From Rhyacichthys aspro (taxonomy: Eukaryota; Chordata; Actinopteri; Gobiiformes; Rhyacichthyidae): a DNA stretch of 64,000 nt. The DNA is taken from assembly GCA_036850595.1 (NCBI GenBank), contig CM072153.1:17378169-17442168 (forward strand). The letters run 5' to 3'. A model generated the notes under the pieces. It did no database searches, was not told where the DNA came from, and saw nothing but the letters and a program-made list of their open reading frames with translations. Numbering within the stretch: the first letter of the stretch is position 1; each line of letters begins with the position of its first letter. A program made the position numbers and the translations under genes. This document shows positions 48,701 through 59,684 of this stretch, in pieces.

Positions 48701-51700
48701 AGTGAATGGTCTATAGCTTAAAGGACTTGGCAGAGATTCTGCAGAGAGTGCAGGTAACGTGTATCATGGTGCTGGTTGCAGTGATTAGATAAGGAAGTGC
48801 TGTAAAAGAATATGCTGTTGAGTGTGCTGCTAATGACGTCAGCAGTGTTTATTCTGCAGTTCCGAGGGCTTCACTGAGCCAGACAGCAATTAGCATATAA
48901 TGTTTAATCTCTGAAGGGAATTAGCATATAAACTTTCAAACAGTTTGAAGTGACAGCTTTTGAAAAGTAATGCTGTATTTATTCAGAGTGAACCTGTTCC
49001 TGTGGCTGCTCCTCCAGGCAAATGCATAAACAAGAAACTGTCTGAATTACCATATAAGGAAGTGCTTTGAGCTGGCCAGTCTTCCTCCAAAGTCTAGTCA
49101 ATTAAAAGCTGTCGAGCAAATAGGAAGTGAGGTTTGTGCTTGTTCCTCTTGACCATCTGTTGAAGAAAGATAATATGCCATTAATCTGTACTGCCTGGAT
49201 GAAAAAGAGGCTTTGAAATATTTATTATTGCAGAGCCTTGGAGACTGCTTTCCTTTTTCTAAACAGAGCGATGTAAAAACCTGGCATGCTGTTTGGTATG
49301 TAAGGTAGCAACATCTAAAGTTCAGTTTACCCAGCATTTCATTTTATGGTAACATAGCTCTAAAAATAGATGCATTTAATCAGTGTAAACCCCCAGCGTT
49401 TCCATTGTTGTGTGTGATTTCCTGGAGGTGATGCAAGTTGGGAACACACTACACAACTTTCACAGTCTTTACAGAGTACACACTGACAGCCTGGTTTCAT
49501 TGTATTTTTGTATGACAACAGAAAGACTGGGAATCGCACAATGAACAACTCTGCCTGATTAGGGATCACAGACTAAATCATTTGTTAAACTATCTAAAGC
49601 CAATTGAGTGTATCAAACACTCATGGGGACCACTCTCCCTCTCTCACTGTTTGCCATCGTTGTTTTGATATTCAAGCTACTTCCTGTTGTCTTCTGGTGC
49701 TATTTCCTGTGTGCCACCCTCTTTTTTTTATTGGCTGTCGGCCACGTGTTTACACTTGGGTCGGTAATCAGTTTACACTGCCTGAACAGTCCAGATTAGG
49801 CTAAAAAAATTCAAACTTATTTGATTGACTGAGATCGGTCAGATCTGTTTCCTTCACACACTTTGCATCTTCACCCCTCGCTCACTAACAGATTTTTGTG
49901 CCAACAAGCCTGTCCCCAACTAGTGCAGACTTTTCCCAACTGGGAAACATGGGTAAAATCTGCCAAAAAATCTTGTATTCTATGTGAACTTTATTTGAAA
50001 AATACATATTTAATTCAAATGAGTCATTGCCAGGTAATGTTCTATAAATACTATTATTCCTATACATATTCTCAGTTTTTCAACAAGATCAGGTTCAAGT
50101 GCTTTATTGTTATGTTGCCTTCAGGTGCAGACAGACATCAGTGTGGATACCAAGCAGCAGACCCTGCAGGGAGTGGCCTTCCCCGTTCACCAAGATGGAA
50201 TGGCAGCGCTTGAACGTTTTAGGGATAAGAAAATCAATTATGTACAACTGGTGAGTCTTTAAGGTCAGACTGTTGTAAAGTAGTCACCTTTGATTGAGCA
50301 ATGTATTAATAAGACTGCCCTTTCATCATGCATTGTTGAAGAGGGTAAAGATCATTTTGGTGAAGCTTGTTTTCTGACAAATAACAATGGATGACTCATT
50401 TGGGCAAAAAAGTCTTTGTGTTGATTGTTTTTTGAATACAAAGGGTCACAAGATCCAAATGGTGCAACGTACAAAGGAATAATAGGGGCTTAGACACAGG
50501 CTTGTCTCTGTTTACTTTTTGTTCGGGAAAATAACAGCCTTTAAGCTACTGCTTTTTTCAGTTTAGTCACAGTATGTGTTATGTAAATAAAGCTTTTTCA
50601 CTGTCATTCTGTTTTTTCTCTCTTCTCTCATTTTTTCTAATTGGTCCAATACAAATGAACTTCTCCACATGCCACCATCTTAGTTATAATGTTTCATTTC
50701 TGTTGTATCATTTCAGAAAATAGACTTTGAACAGGAGCTCATTCTCTTGTGCAGCACTGAGCCGACTGAGGTGAAGGACCTGCCGATGAGAATCCCTAAA
50801 GACTCAGCACGATACCACTTCTTCCTCTATAAACATTCCCATGAGGGCGACTACCTACAGTCCACAGGTGAATACATTCAGCACTGCCAATATCTGATGT
50901 ATTTGTATTTCTGTAGAGAGATGAATATGTCTGAATTATGTTTGTGTGTCTTGCAGTTTTTATTTATTCTATGCCTGGATACAAGTGTAGCATCAAAGAG
51001 AGGATGCTCTATTCCAGCTGCAAAAATCCCTTGGTCGATATGGTGGAAAACAACCTCAAGATTGAAATTGAGAAAAAGGTATGAAAGTCTCTGCTGTTAG
51101 GAGTATGGTGGCTATAGATTTGTAATATAACTATTTGTTTTGTTCTAAATATGTACATCAATTAACTATTCCTCTAAATTATGTTCATGATACAAACTTT
51201 TGCTTAAATTAGGGCTGGGCAATATGAACAAGAAATTATAACTCGATCTCAGTATATGATATATATCTGTGGACTGTCCTATGAAACCAACTCCACAGCT
51301 TTTTACAACAAGCGGTGGCAGATGTTTTGTTTCTTTTGAGAAGTGTGTGTTTATAGGACAAAACTAGCATAAATGTTGTTTTTGGCTGTATGACTGTATG
51401 GTGATAAAGTTAGCGTACATTATAACAGTATGCCACACATCAGGAAGTAAATAGCACCATAATAGAGCAAGTGTAAAAATAAAGGGCTATAGATAAGTGT
51501 ATAGTTAGCAGATGAAGAGAGGATGTGCAGTGCTGACCTGCTGCAGCTCTGAGTGCTCAGAGGAACAGAGGTGGGGCAGTGATTGAGTGCGGGAGACAAA
51601 GGGAGCGAAACAAGCCTTAGAATTACCATAATATGAACTATATATTGATATTGATAAATGTTAGTGTCAAAGTCTTACCAGACCATCTCCATTTATCATT

Positions 51701-51955
51701 ATATTGGATTTAGAACATCTAAAAGAGACTATATATGTTGATTTAAAAGTCTCTTCTCCTCTCCTCTTTCTTCTCCCGTTTTTGCAGTTGGAGATCGACA
51801 ATGGAGATGAACTGACGAGTGACTTCCTGTACGAAGAGGTGCATCCCAAGCAGCACGCACACAGGCAGGCCTTCGCCAAACCTAGAGGCCCAGCCGGGAA
51901 GAGGGGTGGCCGTCGGATCACTCGACCCCCTGGGGAGGGTGAGGAGGAAGACTAA
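45701..51955 (+). CDS. twf1: Twinfilin-1 (complete, 9 coding exons)
   Basis: Exons are 45701-45725, 46564-46644, 46740-46918, 47839-47934, 48075-48179, 50125-50250, 50717-50867, 50957-51078 and 51788-51955 (TAA at 51953-51955). All junctions are GT-AG and in phase. They total 1,053 nt or 350 aa, the same length as I recall for human TWF1. The protein starts MSHQTGIQ. It has two ADF-homology domains, about residues 8-140 (LVLPLLEDDVPCYILYRLDS, GYEWIFLAWSPDHS, ATRATLKKEFGGG) and 175-313 (DSARYHFFLYKHSHEGDYLQ, FIYSMPGYKCSIKERMLYSS). The C-terminal tail KPRGPAGKRGGRR corresponds to the segment that binds capping protein and phosphoinositides. Twinfilin binds ADP-actin monomers and barbed ends and helps uncap and depolymerise filaments in the cytoplasm. 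It could be one of two teleost twf1 copies; I cannot tell which. Confidence 0.97.
48180..50124 (+). other. twf1: twf1 intron 5 (largest)
   Basis: The intron begins with a short CA repeat directly after the donor (48181-48200). It contains no other feature I can support. A consensus-like CRE (TGACGTCA) occurs at 48834-48841 but has no context. Confidence 0.5.
51209..51300 (+). repeat. Possible hAT-like terminus in twf1 intron 8
   Basis: TTAGGGCTGGGCAATATGAA, followed by AT-rich ATATGATATATAT sequence, resembles one end of a fish hAT-type element (TAGGGCTGGGCGATAT). The opposite end is not found with confidence. Confidence 0.4.
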
Positions 51956-52985
51956 ACAGACCTCAGCAGCCAAGCACCACCTCCACCTCGAGCACGTTCC
52001 ACAGCGGGATATTCCTGTGATGGGGGAAATCATATTCGACACGCTTGTTTAAAAAGAATGAGATGACAACCTCGAATTCCCACAGCGTTCACACCAACAC
52101 CCAACTATGCACGCCAAGGACAACTGAGCAATGACACACTGCAGACTTTCCATTTGTAGCTTGTCAAATGGAAGTGTATTCATTTATGTTAGTGCATTCA
52201 AAACTTGTAATTTTGATAGTTAAAAGAGGCCCAAAAAACTTGAGGTTTGTATCTTGTTGCCAGCTGCAAGACCTAAAAATGTAAGTGTGACTAAAGTAAA
52301 CTTGCGCCAATATGTGACTCCCCCACTTTGAGTTCACATGCTCAAATTCCTAACTTGCATTCCTTGCTTGTGTCAATTAATATTTCAGTGTCTAATGTGT
52401 CGAACATTTGTCTACTGTGTGCACGAATGAGGTGCTCCAAAGCAGAAGTTATACCACCCCTACTTATGTCGATTGATTCATTTTAACAGTGCATTTTATA
52501 TTGGAAATTGACTTCTTTTTGATATAACTGTGGTTTACATAAAGAATCATCTGCTGAGAAACTTATTTTTCTATGCAAGTGCTGTAAATGTACATATTGT
52601 AGCTGTGTGATGCTCTTTGACTAAGAAACCATTGGGTCTGTTCTGATGATTGTCAGTGTTGGGTGAGGATCCAAGAGGAAATAACAGGGGCTTCCAAATA
52701 ATATAACATCAGTGTATCTCAAAATTCATCAACAGGAAGCTTCTCTGGTCCCATGCAACATTGGAGGCCAAGTAACCAGAAAGGGATCATTTTAAATACC
52801 TTGATCAAATGTTGCCACATTCACCTGTCTACTGATTAATATTAGGCAAACTACTAAGCTCACCTCATGTAAAGGGAAAACCCCTTTATAATCAAAATGT
52901 CATTATAACTGAAAGATTGTTTGGTCTTATTTGTTTTCTTACAAATCATTCTTTTAAAGAATAAAATATTTAAATCACCTGGAGC
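51956..52985 (+). other. twf1: twf1 3' untranslated region
   Basis: The roughly 1-kb trailer runs from the stop to about 20 bases after the AATAAA at 52960. It has no long open frame and is AT-rich toward its end. Cleavage near 52985 is inferred. Confidence 0.6.
52960..52965 (+). terminator. twf1: Poly(A) signal of twf1
   Basis: Canonical AATAAA about 1 kb after the twf1 stop. Confidence 0.6.
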
Positions 52986-53425
52986 TGCGTAATTGTCTTA
53001 ATAATGCCAAAAAAGTGGACTTCACTAAAGACAGGAATTGGTTTATCCTTGTTTTTGTCCTGGGTTTTTTTGGGGGGGGGGTTTGAGTAACCCCAAACTC
53101 TATGTAAGTTTCTACCTTAAAATACATAGCCTAAACAAAAACCAATTTTGATAGTTCCTTCAGAATAAACAAGGACAATTACCTCTTACAACACATTGTA
53201 CAGAGGTTTCCAGATATTTCCTATGTAACTCTAACAGTATATTGCCTTTTTTTTTTTTTTTTTTATCAATTTAACACAACTGTCCCCATATCTGAAATAT
53301 TTGACACACACTGACACAGACATAACAGTCCCATGTGAGTTTGCAGCAGTGTCATTTAGTAAAGCATAGCAAAATCATTTAGTAAAGTACAGCAAATCAT
53401 TTTAAAGGCTCCTATTCATTCAACA
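52986..53425. other. Intergenic region between convergent 3' ends
   Basis: The interval separates twf1 (+) and the unrecognised minus-strand gene. It contains a G homopolymer near 53070 and a T homopolymer (53247-53264). Part may be the 3' UTR of the minus-strand gene. Confidence 0.5.
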
Positions 53426-53453
53426 TTTATTTGAACACATAGACTTGTATTTT

Positions 53454-55250
53454 CTATGAGTTGGGGCCGGTCAAGTCAAAAATCTCTGTTATATGCACTC
53501 GTCCATCTTCTCCAACCGTCTCCTTGAACTCAGGCCGATACAGTGCCTCACACAGTCTCTGCTTTAACTCCAAGACCTCGGTCATGTACTCCTGCAATCA
53601 AAATACAGTAATGGGCTGCAAAGGAAACCAGGAAAAGCAGAGACACCGCATGATGATGTACACAATGTATACAAGTAAAAGGAAATGTTCATAGGTCATA
53701 TAAAAGCTAAATCTGTAAGAGACTAACGTGAGTAAAGGCTTTTCTTTATGTTTAAAGGTGCAATGTGTAAAAGTTTGTAGTAGAAAAATAATTAAATACT
53801 GTATAACCATCTCAAATAGCAGAAATTGGATCTGCCTGTATTACAAAAAATAGTAATTCAAAGCACCACAGAACCCAGGAAGGAGCCATCAAATCCATGA
53901 CTTCCTGCACAGAATAGACAAGTGTTTTATGTTTGAGGTCAATATGATAAAAAAAATTAAATAATTCTATACCATTTTGTGTACATTTTCCCAAACATCT
54001 TACATAAATAAATACTTAAAGGATTAGACTTTCACTTTTAAAACCAAGGGATTAGATGTGTGCCTTACAGCGGGATCCTTTGTCGACAGAGCTGAGAGGG
54101 CGGCAGGCGTAAGGACAGAGTTGTAGATTTCTCTGTAACGCTGGACACTCAGGCCATGGATCTGCACTGTCTCTTTGTTTGGATCTGTGTCCTCATCCTC
54201 TTGCTGTTCATTCTCAACCTGCTTCCGCCGACGGTAACCGGCTTGTCTATTTCTCCTCTTCACGTGTAGAGGTCGTTTCTGTATGCTTTCGTCCCACAGC
54301 GGAACGTTTGTCTGTTTTTAGGGAAACACAAGGAGCATGATTATTATAACAAATACAGACAGACTTTACCTGAAAATAGAGACTTCAAAGTAAAAGACAG
54401 ACAGACAAGAGGACATATCTCATATTCATTTGTTGCACTAGAGATCAGGCATAATGCAGCTTGTAGCGGTAAACAGTAAATAAGTCAAATACCTTTAAAA
54501 TGCTCCTACGCAATTCGACAAACTAAAAATAGTTGTGTTACCTTTCTAAAATGTGCATCGCCTTTGGAGTAACACTGGCCGGTGGCGTCGTCTGAAGGAG
54601 GGTCGATCCTCTGTTGATCTGAGTGACCAATCTTCATAAAGCAACATACACATAATCCCTTTAGTTATGACAAGCTCTTACAATGTATTAGCAAGAAAGC
54701 CTGCAGCCATCTTGGCCATGGCCTTTGTCCTGACCTGTGCAGTAGATGCCAGTATCTCATCTCCAGCAGACTGTGGTTCAATCAAAGGGTGGTCTTCAGT
54801 AGGTTGGGTCTGTTCATTCCAAAGGCTCGACTGCATCTAAAACAGGACAGTGAAGTTTAATGGTATATTTGAGCTTACATAATCCAACCCAACACATCAT
54901 AATCATAACAAGTTCATTCTAAACTCAGAAACTTGTGGAAAAAGATAATTAGCTATACACCATACATATCCAAATTGTTTATTTACCAGCATTATTTTAT
55001 TTGAGTTCTTTACAAACATAATATGACCTTAAAGGGATAGTCCATTGTAGTTCTTTTTCTATTTACATCAGAACAGTACATTGTGTTGTCTTTGCACTGT
55101 TGCTCCTGTCTGCTTTTCCAAACTGGGAGTGTGCTGCAAATTAGCTACAACAGGGAATACAGTAGCTCAAGTAGCCACAGTTCCAAAACATTGAACTATC
55201 CCTTTAATTAATGCAAGTATTATAGTATATATAGTGCTTACCTTGCCCAT
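53454..55250 (-). CDS. Unrecognised 193-aa protein, five-exon gene
   Basis: Coding exons in transcript order are 55250-55242 (ATG GGC AAG), 54836-54735, 54631-54542, 54311-54069 and 53591-53454 (TAG at 53456-53454). Every junction is GT-AG and phase 0, giving 582 nt and 193 aa. I do not recognise the family. The N-terminal half is polar and acidic. The middle has a basic, nuclear-signal-like cluster (KRRNRQAGYRRRKQ, about residues 90-103), then an acidic run (ENEQQEDEDTD). The C-terminal 65 or so residues look helical (VQRYREIYNSVLTPAALSAL, EYMTEVLELKQRLCEALYRP). A short LW-N/D-E motif occurs twice, at the starts of exons 2 and 4. There is no signal peptide or membrane segment. Exon 2 itself begins with ATG, so translation may start there (190 aa). 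The gene starts within 50 bases of a possible irak4 poly(A) signal. A nuclear role is inference only. Confidence 0.75.
53752..53910 (+). repeat. Single-ended MITE-like fragment
   Basis: TTAAAGGTGCAATGTGTAAA resembles the ends of the element at 21597-21943. The opposite end is not recognised, so the right border is approximate. It lies in the last intron of the unrecognised minus-strand gene. Confidence 0.4.
55029..55207. mobile_element. Short MITE (TTAAAGGGATAGT...ACTATCCCTTTAA)
   Basis: The left end TTAAAGGGATAGTCCATTGT pairs with the right end, which inverted reads TTAAAGGGATAGTTCAATGT. This makes a 179-bp element with terminal repeats of about 20 bp and no coding content. It lies in intron 1 of the unrecognised gene, 35 bp from its first exon. 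The ends differ from the 21597 element beyond TTAAAG. Confidence 0.8.
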
Positions 55251-55297
55251 TAGTGGTTATTCACCTCTTGCTGCTTCTGTTGTTTTGATTTTGAAGG

Positions 55298-55303
55298 TTT
55301 ATT
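55298..55303 (-). terminator. irak4: Candidate poly(A) signal of irak4
   Basis: TTTATT on the plus strand reads AATAAA on the gene strand, about 410 bases after the irak4 stop. If used, the irak4 transcript ends about 30-50 bases from the ATG of the next gene. Confidence 0.45.
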
Positions 55304-55709
55304 TAAAAAATTACAAACACAAACATTCTACTGCAAGTGTCATGGAAACAAACAGAACATGATATATTAACTAACAATATTAACTAACACAATAAAATAG
55401 AAATAGACAACAAACATTTAAAAGTACTTTTAATCATAGCCCAAAATATAAAATATATACAAAAAGACACACAGTAACACAGTAGCTGTAACAAGTGTCC
55501 AGATGATCTTTATGGTCCAATTCCAAGGGCGATTCTAGTAATACCGGGGGCCCGTATACAAAACATACCTGGGGCCCAACACAGACAGGATTTGGGGCAC
55601 ATAAGTCAAATTAGTCATGAGTCCATGGACATTAATACTAAGGGATGAGGGGCAGTCTGAGAAATTGCCTGGCATGTCTGTCCCATTGCAACACCTCTGT
55701 CTGATTCAC

Positions 55710-58700
55710 TCACTGAAACTCAGAGTCCAATGAAATGCTTTTGACGATGCCTTTAAGTTCAGCCACCACCTGTTGAAACATGTCCAGAAATTCTTGTTTT
55801 TTGGTCAATTTTATGAGTATTATGTCTCATCAAATACTGAGACAAATGTAAAGTCATTTCTTACTCACCTGTGTGATGACCGGGCGTCTGTTTTTCCTGT
55901 CAAAGAGGCAGTTACAAGCCAGTGAGTATACGGTCTCCACTTGTCCCATCTCCCAATCCTTCATCTTTTTATCCAGGAAGTCCTCAAGTGTCAGCTCTTC
56001 ATCGTCATCATCGATATCATATCTCATATCCATCTGCAACAACAGCAAGTGGTTTTAAAGTTACTGGTAATGCTTTCATCATTCTGAAAAAGATACTTCT
56101 AGGAACATCAGCCTCAAGTGTCAGAAACTGTTTTTGTACTCTTTCTGTAACCTTTCTAATAAAGTCTTTTTCATGCACTTTAATCATAACGCGTCTTGTA
56201 CTGCTTACCAGGAGCTGTGGCTCACGGTTTTCATCAGCTGGCGGGAGTCCAGACAGTATTTCTAACAAGACCTGTAGACAGGAAAGGGACTGGCTTTACA
56301 ATACAATTACATGCCAAGAAGACTCATAGAAACTGTTGTGTTTCCACAGCTGCTGTAATATAAATCTGTTTATGTTCTTTTGTGAAAAGTCAAACAGTTT
56401 TACTCTGCGCTGATCCCAGTGTCATATGAATTTGCATTTACAGTTCCTAATTGCTGTCAACAGATTCTATATTTTGAGAAGAAAACAGTGACAGATGATA
56501 CACACCACAGAGGTCAACTTTCACTAATGTGGAGAAATGTACACTCTAATGTTTGTGTCCTACAGTTACATATGAGTCAGGGGTTTTAGAGACCTTTGCA
56601 CTGAGGGGATGTGCTGAGTTGTGAGTTGTTATTTTACACTACATTTGCAGTTTCTTTATCCTTGACATTATATCCTCTGTGTGCGTGGGTCATACATTAT
56701 AGTGTACCATACTACCATATACCATATTAAACCTTAAATTTGAATCATCTCAGTTCTTTCATAATTTATGCCTTTTCGTTTAGATTTGTGTATAACCCTT
56801 GTCCCAAATGTATTGTTCTGCAAGTTTTGTTTTGGTTTTTTTTCTTTTTACATTCATTAAAACATGTCAGGGGCAGATACTTTGACCTATTGCCTTTGAC
56901 TTTTATATTTTTTGAGTCAGGGAAACAGACCAAAATGGCAGTGGGGAAAATAAAGTTAACCAAATAGTGAGGGATATATTATCATGTGTATCAAACATAA
57001 TGTCTATTTAGCCATATCTGTGTGGTACGTACCACCCCGAAACTGAACACATCTGATTTGGGTGTGATCTCCCCTCTCAGGGCTTCAGGGGCCATGTAAG
57101 CGCTGGTCCCCACAACCCTCCCCGTCATCATTGTGGTTGATGTGTGTTTGGCTGATGCTCTGGTCAAACCAAAGTCTGAGATCTTTGCCACAAACTTTTC
57201 ATCCAACAAGATATTCGCACTGTTGAGAAACAAAACAATGCCTTGCTGATTTCATGGTGAGTAAATTAATAATAGGCTTTTCACCTTTTAATATCTCTGT
57301 GGACATGATGGTTGTCGTGTAGATATTCCAAGCCTCTTGCTGTCCCTAAAGCTATCAAGCATCTTTGACACCAGGACAGTGGATGACTTCCTGCCTAAAA
57401 TGACACAGGAAAAACATTTAGTCTTAAGTAACAATGACTTAGAAAGTAAAGCATAGATACCTCTTACCGAGCAGGCCAGTTGGTCTAGTAAAGAACCATT
57501 GGCCATGAAGGCGTACACCAAACACGGGTAAAGACCATCACAAGAGAATCCAACCATGTCCACCAGGTTTTCATGTTTTAACCTGCAAAGTAATAAATCC
57601 TTTCAAACAAATGCATAGTGTCTAAAATACCTGCTTCCAGTAAAGGCTTTTTATGTTTAGTTTCAGTCATTCACTTACCTTTACAATATAATTAATTCTA
57701 ATGTAACTGTCTACTACTGCACTGTTCTCTGCCAGAAACCAAACCCAAACTGTTAATCTTTATTAAACAAAAAACCCAACTTGTCTTCATTGTCTTATGT
57801 AATTCTAATACCAATTATAATCACAACATGAATCCAAATAATGTTATGAAAGAAGATTACCCACTTCGGTTTTATCAAAAGCCATGGGTTTAAAAACTAC
57901 AACATGTATTTCTACTTTTAAAACTGAAAGCTACGAAAGGCTTACGTTTGCAGTGTCTGGATCTCTTGATTAAACTGGACTTGCAGCTCTTCTAGTGTGA
58001 TGTTATCCATCTATAAACAGGATATGGTCAGGGATCATTCATAGATTTATAAAAACCATCAAGAATTGGTTTTCGCTTACCGGGTTGAGCTTCTTCACTG
58101 CTACAGGTTTGTTGTCCAGATGGCCTTTGTATACTGTCCCAAAGCCCCCTTCTCCGAGTCTTCTCCCTCCATCTGACATGGGACGGTTGTCAAAGTTGCC
58201 TGTAATCCTCATCAGGTCATTGTACTGGAAACTGGAGAATTCTAATGTAACACAACATAGTGGTCAATCAGGTTCTTTTGGTGCCATCTCCTGGTCACTA
58301 TATATAACAACCGTTTTCAAAAATCCCTGAGGTTAGTGATTTGAATAATGTCATGCCATGTAATATAACAGACACATTTATAGCAGCCATATAAGTTGAT
58401 AACCTCATTCCCAGCAGAAATACTTTGATTACCTGTGTGGTTTGAGCCACTGCTCTCCAGCTGAATCTGTGTTTGTAAAACAGTAGTAACAGGCTGTGCA
58501 CTTGACGCCGTGTCGTCTGTCAGGAGTCTGGTTGGAGCGCTCACTGTCTCTGCAGCTGGGAGAGCAGGCTCTGTCTCCACTGACATGGCCTCTTCTGGTG
58601 GAAAAACAAAACAAAAAACAATTAAAATGCAAGCTATGTTGCTGATAAATCTAATTGCATATATGTTTAATAAATCTATGATGCAATCTATTTTTTTTTG

Positions 58701-59684
58701 CTTTGTGAAAGGAAAATATACAACACAAAAGCTGGTTTGTTGGCATGGCACATATTAAAATCTGTACTGCCAAAACTGATTATTGAATTTATTAATGATG
58801 AATTAACTTTCCAACAGAATCATTGTGCTCTGCTGCTTACTTTTCTAGTTATATTATTTGTTTTTATTTCTAATGTGTATATTGTTTTATTTTAGCTGAT
58901 ACCTGTTACCTTTTATTATTATATTGTATTTATATTATTCTTATCATTCATTCATTCATTCATTTTCTTCCACTTTAATTCTTTGTGACTGGAGCCTATA
59001 CCAGCAACTTGGCCATTTTTGGTCACAGGTCTGACACTTAGACATGGACAGACATTCACTCTCACATACATTTGGTAGGGCACTTTAAACTGATCAGTTA
59101 ACCTCTACCTATGCATGTCTCTGGACGGAGGGAGGACATAAACTCCGGCTGAGGATGGACAAGTTGTTTCTAAGAATGTTGCATTACACAAGTCTATTAA
59201 GAAATATATTAAAAATGCATAGCTGCTCTTTATGCATTCTGATTAAATTAAGTTGTTAATGCTACACTGTCTGGTGGTGTGATTTTAATACATACCAGGT
59301 AAGAGAACATCAGCAGCAGCCAGTAAATGATGACTTTTTAAAATGTCCACAAGTTGTCCCACTGTGCTGTTGGAGGTTCCCCAATCATTCAGTAACTCTA
59401 CAGTGGGGCTTTTCCCTTGTTGAACCATCACCTCAAACTGCCTAAAAACACAAATAAAGAACTAAATAGTAGAGTCCATATAGTCTATTTCACGCTATGA
59501 CATGATCAGATGTCTGTATTTACCTGACATGATGCTGAGAGTATGCAGGCTCCCCACTCGGCTTCCGTATCGACACAATAACATCTTTCCATCTGTCTTG
59601 CGGATCCAAAAAGTACGAGACTTTACGGCGTAAAGAGTAACTGAGATTGCGAATATAAGTAGAGGAAGTTACCGATTTATTCAT
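55710..59684 (-). CDS. irak4: Interleukin-1 receptor-associated kinase 4 (complete, 11 exons)
   Basis: Exons in transcript order are 59684-59524, 59441-59296, 58594-58433, 58241-58081, 58010-57946, 57582-57468, 57394-57285, 57219-57033, 56271-56209, 56033-55869 and 55769-55710 (TGA at 55712-55710). All are GT-AG and in phase: 1,395 nt, 464 aa (human about 460). The death domain covers roughly residues 15-105 (LDPQDRWKD, KSPTVELLNDWG). A Ser/Thr/Pro linker leads to the kinase domain: glycine loop LGEGGFGTVYKG (185-196), catalytic Lys206, the IRAK-type tyrosine gatekeeper Tyr255, HRD 302-304, DFG 322-324 and APE after the activation loop. IRAK4 joins MyD88 through its death domain in the Myddosome below Toll-like and IL-1 receptors, and phosphorylates IRAK1/2. 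All catalytic residues are present, so the kinase should be active. The activation loop differs from the human one (see findings). The gene is head-to-head with akr1d1. Confidence 0.97.
56272..57032 (-). other. irak4: irak4 intron 8
   Basis: The intron lies between the activation-loop exon and the exon encoding VLLEILSG. It has no repeat or gene that I can support. Confidence 0.5.
58595..59295 (-). other. irak4: irak4 intron 2 with dispersed repeat
   Basis: Most of the intron is AT-rich. It includes a CATT microsatellite and the dispersed repeat copy at 58944-59160. Confidence 0.5.
58944..59160 (+). repeat. Dispersed fish repeat copy with (CATT)n head
   Basis: It begins with a (CATT)5 run, then TTTTCTTCCACTTTAATTC, GACTGGAGCCTATACCAGCA, GACACTTAGACATGGACAGA and CATTCACTCTCACATACATT. 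The order of landmarks matches the copies at 24702 and 61385. Confidence 0.65.
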
